Origin: Bacteroidales bacterium UBA6360
GTDB taxonomy: Bacteria > Bacteroidota > Bacteroidia > Bacteroidales > UBA932
Assembly (NCBI GenBank): GCA_002440085.1
Contig: DJRM01000141.1
Span: 15,573 to 29,102 of the forward strand
Reading direction: 5' to 3'
DNA: 13,530 nucleotides
The number at the start of each line of letters is the position of its first letter. The stretch's first letter is position 1. This document shows positions 7,675-13,530 of the stretch, one piece after another. Below the pieces are notes generated by a model. That model saw only the letters and a program-made list of their open reading frames with translations, did not search any database and was not told where the DNA came from. The position numbers and the translations under genes were made by a program.

Positions 7675-9987
7675 ATGAACAAGAACATCCTTTTCTCCGT
7701 GGCGGCCGCGCTCGCCCTGCTCTTTTCCTGCACTCCGCCGGAGAGTCCGTCACAGGAGCCGGAGACTCCGTCGTTTGACATAGAGAAGCTTCAGCCGGGA
7801 CTTTCCTCCGACCCGCTGACCCCATCTGCTGACGAACCATGCACGCTCTACTACAAGGCCGGCGGCAGTTTTCCCTTCGCAGGCTACACGGGCGAGCTTT
7901 ACGCCCACATCGGGATTGTGAACCTAGAATGGGAGCACGTTCAGGCGGAGTGGGCGGTGAACACCGAAAAGTGCCGCTGGCAGAAGACCGGGGTCGAGAA
8001 CGTGTGGAAGCTTACGCTTGAGCCTTCGTTGCGCGAGTGGTTCGGCGCGGGGGACGACGAGGTCGTGACGAAAATCGGGGTCGTGGTGCGCAGCGCGGAC
8101 GGCTCGAAGCAGACCGCCGACCTTTTCTGCAAGGTCACCGACAGCGGCAAGGGATTCGTGCCGGCGGCCGTGACGGAGGCGGCCCTGCCTTCCGGAACTG
8201 AACTCGGAATAAACTATGACGCTGATGCCACTACAGTCACGCTCGTGCTCTATGACCGGGACAGGGACGGGGAGCATTATCCGCACTGTTTTCTTGTCGG
8301 TGACTTCAATGACTGGACGGTATCAAATAGTTGGCAGATGAAACGCGATGAGGCGGCGGGATGCTGGTGGCTTGCTCTCGACGGGTTGACTCTGGGCAAG
8401 GAGTACCGCTTCCAGTACCATCTCATTGACTCGGAGGGCGAAGCGCTCCGCATTTCGGACCCATATTCCGAAATCATCTACAGCAGCGACGACAAATGGA
8501 TTTCCTCCTCGACATATCCCGACCTCCCGTCCTATCCTTCTGGGGCTTCGGGTCTCGTGTCGGCGTTCTGCACTTCGCGGCCGGAGTATGAATGGAAGGT
8601 CACGGACTATGAGGTTGAGGACAGGGACGACCTTGTGATATATGAGCTTCATCTTAGGGATTTCAGCGCCACCCATGACCTTTCCGGCGCGGAGGCTCAT
8701 CTTAACTATATCGAGGCTCTCGGGGTAAACGCGATTGAACTGATGCCGGTTCAGGAGTTTGACGGAAACGACAGCTGGGGATATAATCCCTGCTCCTATT
8801 TCGCCCTTGACAAGGCATACGGGACACGCGAACGCTACAAAGAGTTCATCGACGAGTGCCACAGGCGGGGGATTGCCGTGATTCTCGACGTCGTCTATAA
8901 CCACGCGACCGGCGCTCACCCGATGGCGAAGATGTACTGGGACTCCGCCGCCAACAAGACTGCACCGAATAATCCGTGGTTCAATGTCGATGCCCCGCAT
9001 CCATATTCTGTATTTCATGACTGGAACCATGAGAACGGGATGGTGCGCGAACACGTCAAGCGCAGCCTGCGCTACCTTCTTTCTGAGTACAGGTTCGATG
9101 GCTTCCGCTTCGACCTCACAAAAGGCTTCACCCAGAGAAAGAGCACGGAGGCGACTGCAGCGAACTATGATGCGTCGCGTGTGGCGATTTTGAAGGACTA
9201 TGCCTCGGCGGTGTTTGCCGTGAACCAGAATGCCATCGTGATTTTCGAGCATTTCTGCGATGCTCGTGAGGAAAAGGAACTGGCCGAAGCCGGAGTGAAG
9301 CTCTGGCGGAACATGAACAATGCCTACTGCCAGACGGCCATGGGCTGGCTCAAGGACGGGGACGACCTTTCCGGGATGTGGACGGGAAATGCAGCGATGC
9401 CGTTCGGTTCGCTTGTCGGCTTCATGGAGAGCCACGACGAGGAAAGGACCGCCTACAAGTCGCTCAAATGGGGCAACGGGATTGCTTCCGACCTCGCTGC
9501 GAGGATGAAGCGGGAAGAACTCAACGCAGCGTTTTCCCTTCTTGTTCCCGGACCGAAGATGCTCTGGCAGTTCGAGGAGCTCGGCTACGACATTTCCATC
9601 GATGAGAATGGCCGCACCGGCTCCAAGCCCCTGCACTGGGACTATCTCGATGTTCCGGAGCGCAGGGCGCTGCACGATGTCTATGCCTCCCTGTTGGCGT
9701 TCAGACATGACAATCCGCGATTTTTCGACACCGACGCCAAGTTCAGCTGGTCTGTCGGCAGCGGCGCTGAGGTGAGGACGATGACCTGCACTGCGGCGGA
9801 CTCGCGCTCCTATGTGGTTGTTGGCAACTTCGGGGTCACGGATGTTGCCTCAACCGATGTCCAGCTCCCGTCCGAAGGCACATGGTACGACCGTTTCGGC
9901 GGCACGCAGCTGACGACCGGCTCCGACAATGTCCTCGTCACCCCTCTTGCAGCCGGCGAGTTCAGGCTTCTGACAAATTTTAAGTAG
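7675..9987 (+). CDS. GH13 lipoprotein with CBM48, pullulanase/alpha-amylase-like
   Basis: A 770-residue lipoprotein (lipobox LLFSC, Cys19) acting on alpha-glucan. Order: a Pro/Glu-rich linker; an N-terminal beta-rich domain at about 35-165 ('LYYKAGG...GYTGELYAHIGIV') that I cannot assign firmly; a CBM48-like domain at about 200-270 ('FLVGDFNDW' at 206-214); and the GH13 barrel from about 315. Catalytic regions are complete: DVVYNH (D405-H410), GFRFD (R478, nucleophile D480), IFEHF (acid/base E525) and ESHDE (H587, D588). 'SWGYNP' at 367-372 resembles the pullulanase YNWGYDP signature, so alpha-1,6 or mixed cleavage is possible; plain alpha-amylase or neopullulanase activity cannot be excluded. 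A short C-terminal beta domain follows about residue 690. After the Cys comes TPPESPSQEPE, acidic but without the Lys-Glu-Glu pattern, so surface location is likely but not certain. It starts 130 bp after the susE-like gene, and codons are strongly GC-ending (about 93% over 8041-8160). Confidence 0.9.
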   Translation: MNKNILFSVAAALALLFSCTPPESPSQEPETPSFDIEKLQPGLSSDPLTPSADEPCTLYYKAGGSFPFAGYTGELYAHIGIVNLEWEHVQAEWAVNTEKCRWQKTGVENVWKLTLEPSLREWFGAGDDEVVTKIGVVVRSADGSKQTADLFCKVTDSGKGFVPAAVTEAALPSGTELGINYDADATTVTLVLYDRDRDGEHYPHCFLVGDFNDWTVSNSWQMKRDEAAGCWWLALDGLTLGKEYRFQYHLIDSEGEALRISDPYSEIIYSSDDKWISSSTYPDLPSYPSGASGLVSAFCTSRPEYEWKVTDYEVEDRDDLVIYELHLRDFSATHDLSGAEAHLNYIEALGVNAIELMPVQEFDGNDSWGYNPCSYFALDKAYGTRERYKEFIDECHRRGIAVILDVVYNHATGAHPMAKMYWDSAANKTAPNNPWFNVDAPHPYSVFHDWNHENGMVREHVKRSLRYLLSEYRFDGFRFDLTKGFTQRKSTEATAANYDASRVAILKDYASAVFAVNQNAIVIFEHFCDAREEKELAEAGVKLWRNMNNAYCQTAMGWLKDGDDLSGMWTGNAAMPFGSLVGFMESHDEERTAYKSLKWGNGIASDLAARMKREELNAAFSLLVPGPKMLWQFEELGYDISIDENGRTGSKPLHWDYLDVPERRALHDVYASLLAFRHDNPRFFDTDAKFSWSVGSGAEVRTMTCTAADSRSYVVVGNFGVTDVASTDVQLPSEGTWYDRFGGTQLTTGSDNVLVTPLAAGEFRLLTNFK

Positions 9988-10030
9988 AGTGCCGAGCGGA
10001 ACGGAGTGGAGTCGAGGAATTTTTAAATCT
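9988..10030. repeat. Pentamer-periodic purine-rich repeat, probably dispersed
   Basis: Five consecutive 5-base units, each starting GA, run from 9994 to 10018: GAGCG, GAACG, GAGTG, GAGTC, GAGGA. They are followed by an A/T-rich AATTTTTAAAT stretch. The element occupies most of the 62-bp gap between the first and second GH13 genes and directly follows the stop codon. Short GAGCG...AGTCGAGGAA-type sequences occur repeatedly between genes in some Bacteroidota genomes as I remember it, which I cannot verify here. Only one copy is in the window. Confidence 0.4.
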
Positions 10031-10049
10031 GGATGATAATTTATTGAAG

Positions 10050-11261
10050 ATGAAAAAGATATATGTTGCAATCGCAGCCCTGCTGCTCGCGGTCTCCTGC
10101 GCGGAGAAAGCGCCGCACGCACGGTGGACCTATGACACCGTCGTCTATGAGATGAATGTCCGCCAATACACTCCGGAGGGCACTTTCTCCGCTGCGCTGG
10201 CTCAGCTCCCGCGTCTTGAACGGCTCGGGGTTGACATCATCTGGCTCATGCCGATTTATCCCATAGGCGAGAAGGAGCGCAAGGGAACTCTCGGCTCCTA
10301 CTATGCCGTGCAGGACTACTGCGCGGTGAATCCGGAATTCGGAACCATGGAGGACTTCGAGTCTTTCCTTGCCGCCGCCAAGGCACGCGGCTTCAGGGTC
10401 ATTCTCGACTGGGTGGCCAACCACACCTCCCCGGATGCCGTGTGGATAGACATCGAGCCTGCGGACTGGTACGAGAGGGATTCGCTCGGCAACACCGTCG
10501 TGCAGTACGACTGGACCGACATAGCCGCGCTGAACTATGACAACCCAGCCGTGTGGGACGCGCAGGAAAAGGCGATGCGGTTCTGGATGGAGAAGGGCAT
10601 CGACGGCTTCCGCTGCGACATGGCCTGCGAGGTGCCTTTCGAGTTCTGGACCAAGACGATTTCATCACTCCGCGCCGACTGGCCCCAGATGTATATGCTC
10701 GCCGAGGGGGAAGCCCCGCAGCTTCACCGCTCCGGATTTGACGCCTCTTATGCATGGGAACTTCATCATCTTCTGAACGACATTGCGCAGGGACATAAGA
10801 ACATTCCGGAACTGCTCGACTACATTGAGCGCGACGCGAAGAACTATCCTCCGGAGGCTTTCCGCCTGATGTTCACTTCCAACCATGACGAGAACTCATG
10901 GGCGGGCACCGAGTTCGAGCGCATGGGCGACGCCGCGCAGGTGATGGCAGTGCTTACGTTCACACTTCCGAACGGGCAGCCTCTGATTTATACCGGGCAG
11001 GAGACGGGCTGGAACCACCGTTTCCAGTTCTTTGAAAAAGACCCGATTCCGGTGTGGGAGGAGAATGACTACACTGCGTTCTATCAGAACCTGATACGCT
11101 TCCGTCACGACCATCCGGCTCTCCGTGCGGGCGAAAAGGGCGGACGCTTCGAGGTGGTTTCCACTGAGGACAGCACGCTCGTTTTCCGGCGCGTGCTGCC
11201 GAATGATACGGTGGCAGTGACTGCTGAATTGAAGTCTCCTTGGAGTTGGAGTATAGAATAA
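10050..11261 (+). CDS. Compact GH13 alpha-amylase-family lipoprotein
   Basis: A 403-residue GH13 enzyme. I start it at the ATG at 10050, which gives a clean lipoprotein signal (MKKIYVAIAALLLAVSC, Cys17); an upstream in-frame TTG at 10044 adds only two residues and is less likely. The barrel begins almost at once (VVYEMNVRQY near residue 31), with no starch-binding domain. All catalytic regions are present: DWVANH (D120-H125), GFRCD (R188, nucleophile D190), LAEGE (acid/base E219) and SNHDEN (H279, D280). 'LGSYYAVQDYCAVNPEFGT' is typical of small-oligosaccharide GH13 enzymes, so maltooligosaccharide hydrolysis (alpha-glucosidase or amylase) is likely; the exact specificity is unknown. The C-terminal beta domain (after about 355) looks short, ending SPWSWSIE soon after its first strands. 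The residues after Cys (AEKAPHAR) lack an acidic export signal, suggesting a periplasm-facing lipoprotein. The third GH13 gene starts 19 bp downstream. Confidence 0.88.
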   Translation: MKKIYVAIAALLLAVSCAEKAPHARWTYDTVVYEMNVRQYTPEGTFSAALAQLPRLERLGVDIIWLMPIYPIGEKERKGTLGSYYAVQDYCAVNPEFGTMEDFESFLAAAKARGFRVILDWVANHTSPDAVWIDIEPADWYERDSLGNTVVQYDWTDIAALNYDNPAVWDAQEKAMRFWMEKGIDGFRCDMACEVPFEFWTKTISSLRADWPQMYMLAEGEAPQLHRSGFDASYAWELHHLLNDIAQGHKNIPELLDYIERDAKNYPPEAFRLMFTSNHDENSWAGTEFERMGDAAQVMAVLTFTLPNGQPLIYTGQETGWNHRFQFFEKDPIPVWEENDYTAFYQNLIRFRHDHPALRAGEKGGRFEVVSTEDSTLVFRRVLPNDTVAVTAELKSPWSWSIE

Positions 11262-11280
11262 TTGATTAAATTTGCGAGAG

Positions 11281-13278
11281 ATGAAAAGAATATTTTGGAT
11301 TATGACGGCGATTATGCTGAGTTCGTGTGCGGGAAACGGAAAGTTTGTGCCGGAGTCGGTGGCGGACGCTTCCGATGCGCAGGTGAGCAGGGTCGAGCCG
11401 CTTTCGTGGTGGGTCGGGATGAACACTCCGCTCCAGCTGATGGTGCACGGGGGCGGGATTTCGGAATATGACGTCGCGCTCGAAGGCGCTGAAGGCGTGA
11501 GGATTCGCGGGGTACATAAGGCCGACAGTCCGAACTATCTTTTCATTGACGTCGCCATATCCCCGAATGCGAAGGCGGGCACATATTACCTCGTTTTCTC
11601 TAAGGACGGCGAAAGTTTCAAACGCGCCTACGAAATAGGGGAGAGGAAGGAAGGCTCCGCACAGCGCGGAAGTTTTTCGAGTGCGGACATGATATATCTC
11701 ATTATGCCAGATCGTTTTGCGAACGGTGACCCGTCGAACGACTCCACTCCCGACACCGCCGACAAGGCTGACCGCAGCGAGTTCTTCGGACGGCACGGCG
11801 GTGACATTCAGGGCATCATCGACCATCTGGACTACATCAGCGAACTCGGAGCGACGGCAATCTGGCCCACCCCGCTTCTGGAAGACAACGCTCCGGAGGA
11901 GTCCTACCACGGCTATGCCGCCTCGGACTACTACCGCATAGACCCGCGCTTCGGAAGCAACGAACTCTACCGCGAATTTGTCTCCAAGGCGCACGCCAAA
12001 GGGCTTAAAGTGCTCATGGACATCGTGACGAACCACTGCGGAACGTCTCACTGGTGGATGGCCGACCTGCCTTTTGAGGACTGGATTCATCAGTTCCCGG
12101 AATACACCGGAACCAATGTCTGCTTCTCCACGAACATGGATCCGAACGCGTCCAAAAAAGACCTCGAAATTCAAGAGAGCGGGTGGTTTGTGCCGTCGAT
12201 GCCGGACATGAACCTTGACAACCCGTTTGTGCTCAACTACTTCAAACAGTGGGCGGTATGGTGGGCGGAATATTCCGGACTTGACGGCTTCCGCGTGGAT
12301 ACCTACCCCTACAACGAGAAAGAGCCGATGTCTCGCTGGTGCAAGGCGATCACGGACGAATACCCTCATTTCAACATAGTCGGCGAGTGCTGGACTTCCT
12401 CAATCCCACAGCTGGCATATTGGCAGAAGGACGTGCCGAACCGCGACGGGTTCGCTGACGCGCCACTTTTCTCGTCTCGCCATAGCAAAAGCGAGCGTGG
12501 CTCTGCTCGCGACTTATCGAAAAGGTTTAATTCAAACCTGCCTTCGGTGATGGACTTCCCTCTGTACGATGCCCTGCGTATGGGACTGAGCGAGGGCGCG
12601 GGCTGGGGCTGCGGAATGACAAGGATTTACGAGGTGCTTTCCCACGACTTCCTCTATGCCGACGTGAACAACCTGCTGATTTTCGCCGGAAACCACGACA
12701 CCGACCGCATCGGCGACGTTGTGGGCAAGAATCCCAAGAAACTCAAACTGGCGATGACCCTGATGGCGACCATGCGCGGCATCCCGCAGATTTTCGCGGG
12801 TGACGAGCTTATGATGGTTTCCGCCGATCGTTCGCAGGGGCACGGCGGACTCAGGGTCGACTTCCCCGGAGGCTGGCCGGGGGATAAGGTAAACTTGTTT
12901 ACTCAGGATGGTAGGGAGGCGCAGCGACTGAACACCGACGGGAAGCCTGTCTATCCTGGTCAGGCCGCGGAACTGTTCGACTATGTGAGCCGCCTGTTCA
13001 ACTGGAGAAAGACCGCCGAGGTCATCCACACCGGCCGCACTCTCCATTTTATCACCCGCGACAACACCTACGCCTTCTTCCGCTACAACGACTCTGCCGC
13101 CGTCTTTGTCTTCGTCAACAATTCCGACACCGCGAAGACAGTTCCGTGGAGCTACTATTCCGAAATTTCCGAAGGACTCCACAACGGCACCGATGTCCTC
13201 ACCGGTAATCCTATCACAATCTCCGACACCACTTCCGTCGCCCCAGAAACCGCCCTTGTCGTAGAATTTGACAGGTAG
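11281..13278 (+). CDS. SusA-like GH13 neopullulanase/cyclomaltodextrinase lipoprotein
   Basis: A 665-residue protein resembling SusA, which cuts maltooligosaccharides, pullulan or cyclodextrins. The start is the ATG at 11281, giving a lipoprotein signal (MLSSC, Cys16); an in-frame TTG at 11272 adds only three residues. Order: a Cyc-maltodextrinase-type N-terminal domain (about 25-120, 'VEPLSWWVGM'); the GH13 barrel opening 'MIYLIMPDRFANGDPSND'; region I DIVTNH (D247-H252); region II GFRVD (R338, nucleophile D340); region III VGECW (acid/base E369); region IV GNHDTDR (H472, D473); the family's DFPGGWPGD; and a C-terminal beta domain (about 590-665). After Cys comes AGNGK, with no acidic export signal, so a periplasm-facing position is favoured, as for SusA. 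Oddity: about 25 residues (391-416, FADAP...LSKRF) between NRDG and NSNLPSVMDFP look inserted and are encoded by a palindromic segment. The insert lies between regions III and IV, so activity may survive. Confidence 0.92.
   Translation: MKRIFWIMTAIMLSSCAGNGKFVPESVADASDAQVSRVEPLSWWVGMNTPLQLMVHGGGISEYDVALEGAEGVRIRGVHKADSPNYLFIDVAISPNAKAGTYYLVFSKDGESFKRAYEIGERKEGSAQRGSFSSADMIYLIMPDRFANGDPSNDSTPDTADKADRSEFFGRHGGDIQGIIDHLDYISELGATAIWPTPLLEDNAPEESYHGYAASDYYRIDPRFGSNELYREFVSKAHAKGLKVLMDIVTNHCGTSHWWMADLPFEDWIHQFPEYTGTNVCFSTNMDPNASKKDLEIQESGWFVPSMPDMNLDNPFVLNYFKQWAVWWAEYSGLDGFRVDTYPYNEKEPMSRWCKAITDEYPHFNIVGECWTSSIPQLAYWQKDVPNRDGFADAPLFSSRHSKSERGSARDLSKRFNSNLPSVMDFPLYDALRMGLSEGAGWGCGMTRIYEVLSHDFLYADVNNLLIFAGNHDTDRIGDVVGKNPKKLKLAMTLMATMRGIPQIFAGDELMMVSADRSQGHGGLRVDFPGGWPGDKVNLFTQDGREAQRLNTDGKPVYPGQAAELFDYVSRLFNWRKTAEVIHTGRTLHFITRDNTYAFFRYNDSAAVFVFVNNSDTAKTVPWSYYSEISEGLHNGTDVLTGNPITISDTTSVAPETALVVEFDR
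12451..12528 (+). repeat. In-frame palindromic insertion inside the SusA-like gene
   Basis: CTTTTC (12466-12471) pairs with GAAAAG (12519-12524), and TCGC (12477-12480) with GCGA (12509-12512). An alternative central stem joins GCGAGC (12491-12496) to GCTCGC (12505-12510). A further hairpin, AGGTTT/AAACCT (12523-12528 with 12534-12539), lies at the 3' edge. The segment keeps the frame and encodes a Ser/Arg/Lys-rich peptide (residues 391-416) unlike the hydrophobic, acidic surroundings, including a TTA codon that is rare in this gene. From memory, SusA-type proteins pass almost directly from the preceding 'WQKD' region to 'NSNL...VMDFP'. The exact borders are uncertain. Confidence 0.55.
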
Positions 13279-13321
13279 GCAGGAACAATTTATAATGAAG
13301 GTCTCCCGCCTTCGGCTTCTT

Positions 13322-13357
13322 CAAGCCCGTAAGTTCTGTCTTGAACTTGCTGGCTTG
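13322..13357. terminator. Interrupted hairpin between convergent genes, possible bidirectional terminator
   Basis: CAAGCC (13322-13327) pairs with GGCTTG (13352-13357), and AAGTTC (13331-13336) with GAACTT (13343-13348). The two 6-bp stems are separated by a 3x3 internal loop, and the terminal loop is six bases (13337-13342). It sits in the 94-bp gap (13279-13372) between the SusA-like gene and the convergent Rpn-type gene, where a shared terminator is expected. No T-run follows on either strand, so a Rho-independent mechanism is unproven; it may only stabilise the transcript ends. Upstream, GAAGG/CCTTC around 13297-13315 could form a weaker stem. Confidence 0.4.
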
Positions 13358-13372
13358 TGGTGGTATAGCTGC

Positions 13373-13530
13373 CTATTGGCCTCTCATTTCACGGATCTCA
13401 TCCACGCTCAGTCCCGTACATGCTGCCACAGTCTCCGCAGGAACTCCAGCAGCAAGGAATTTCTGTGCCGTATCCAATGCCTTTTCTCTCATTCCTTCAG
13501 CTCTCCCTTCAGCTCTCCCCTCAGCAAATC
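13373..13530 (-). CDS. Rpn-family PD-(D/E)XK nuclease/transposase, C-terminal end only
   Basis: The reverse strand is open from the window edge to a TAG stop at 13373-13375, giving 51 residues of a protein whose start lies beyond 13530. The visible part has the usual tail of Rpn-type recombination-promoting nucleases (PD-(D/E)XK transposase family): a charged Glu-Gly-Arg repeat (AEGRAEGRAEG), then 'ALDTAQKFLAAGVPAETVAA' and 'TGLSVDEIREM', a small helical motif with the 'TGLS.EEI' core. The catalytic domain is outside the window, so activity cannot be judged. It converges on the operon and marks a likely boundary of the locus, since such genes are common in variable regions of Bacteroidales genomes. 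The alternative is a remnant of such an element. Confidence 0.75.
   Translation of the reverse strand, partial: FAEGRAEGRAEGMREKALDTAQKFLAAGVPAETVAACTGLSVDEIREMRGQ
13495..13525. repeat. 12-bp tandem repeat in the Rpn-type gene
   Basis: CTTCAGCTCTCC occurs twice in tandem (13495-13506 and 13507-13518), followed by a partial third unit with a mismatch. On the coding (-) strand it encodes the repeated Gly-Arg-Ala-Glu tetrapeptide. Because the unit is four codons long, copy-number changes would keep the frame and only lengthen or shorten the charged linker. Confidence 0.7.

Noticed and set aside
8323..9708. Long open frame of 461 codons on the minus strand, antisense to the first GH13 gene
   Set aside because: It lies wholly inside a gene with complete GH13 catalytic motifs. 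Strong G/C bias at third positions removes stop codons from the opposite strand, and the translation resembles no family and has no signal or domain.
10044..10049. TTG start for the compact GH13 gene (and TTG at 11272 for the third one)
   Set aside because: In both cases an ATG two or three codons later gives a standard Lys-rich lipoprotein signal start, so the ATG was chosen.
11267..11274. TAAATTTG, matching the Bacteroides -7 promoter box TAnnTTTG, just before the third GH13 gene
   Set aside because: Transcription would start at about the ATG itself and the -33 element is weak. The gap is 19 bp inside an operon, so chance in an A/T-rich leader is more likely.
11266..12369. Open frame of 367 codons on the minus strand, antisense to the third GH13 gene
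   Set aside because: Same cause: a shadow of a GC-rich gene. The product is Arg/His/Val-rich with no recognisable domain.
1..13530. CRISPR array, tRNA, rRNA or prophage genes
   Set aside because: No regularly spaced repeats, no tRNA-like cloverleaf and no phage gene is evident. The gaps between genes are all shorter than 135 bp.

Overview
The window looks like part of a starch/maltodextrin polysaccharide utilization locus (PUL) from a member of the Bacteroidota, most likely order Bacteroidales. The evidence is a SusC/SusD outer-membrane pair, a SusE/F-like lipoprotein, Bacteroidota-style lipoprotein signals on five consecutive proteins, A/T-rich translation leaders instead of strong Shine-Dalgarno sites, and the tail of an Rpn-type (PD-(D/E)XK) transposase/nuclease gene at the right edge. 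The flanking genes use mostly G/C-ending codons. The genus cannot be fixed from the sequence.

Layout. Seven complete genes lie on the + strand in a tight, probably co-transcribed series: an MFS sugar transporter of the SLC45/sucrose-maltose type (15-1388), SusC (1406-4378), SusD (4390-6114), a SusE/F-like starch-binding lipoprotein (6147-7544), and three GH13 lipoproteins. The first GH13 (7675-9987) is a large CBM48-containing pullulanase/amylase-like enzyme. The second (10050-11261) is compact. The third (11281-13278) is a SusA-like neopullulanase/cyclomaltodextrinase. Gaps are 11-130 bp. On the - strand, converging on the series, is the 3' end of an Rpn-family gene (13373-13530, cut by the window edge). 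No regulator (SusR/HTCS/sigma-anti-sigma) and no GH97 (SusB-like) gene is in the window; either may lie outside it.

How the genes would work together (inference from the families): SusD and the SusE-like protein bind alpha-glucan at the cell surface, and surface GH13 activity cuts it. SusC imports the maltooligosaccharides with TonB energy. The SusA-like and/or compact GH13 enzymes trim them in the periplasm, and the MFS protein carries the small products across the inner membrane. All four residues of the GH13 catalytic core are present in each of the three enzymes.

Most notable observations: (1) third-position GC drops sharply inside susC near base 1856 and stays lower through susD, suggesting that susC-susD-susE is a recombined cassette inside a GC-rich operon. 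(2) A roughly 75-base palindromic segment appears to be inserted in frame in the third GH13 gene. (3) A perfect GC-rich hairpin separates susE from the GH13 genes. (4) A pentamer-periodic purine-rich repeat lies between the first and second GH13 genes. The PUL architecture is of a known type; I see no wholly new system, but the mosaic structure and the in-gene palindrome deserve checking.
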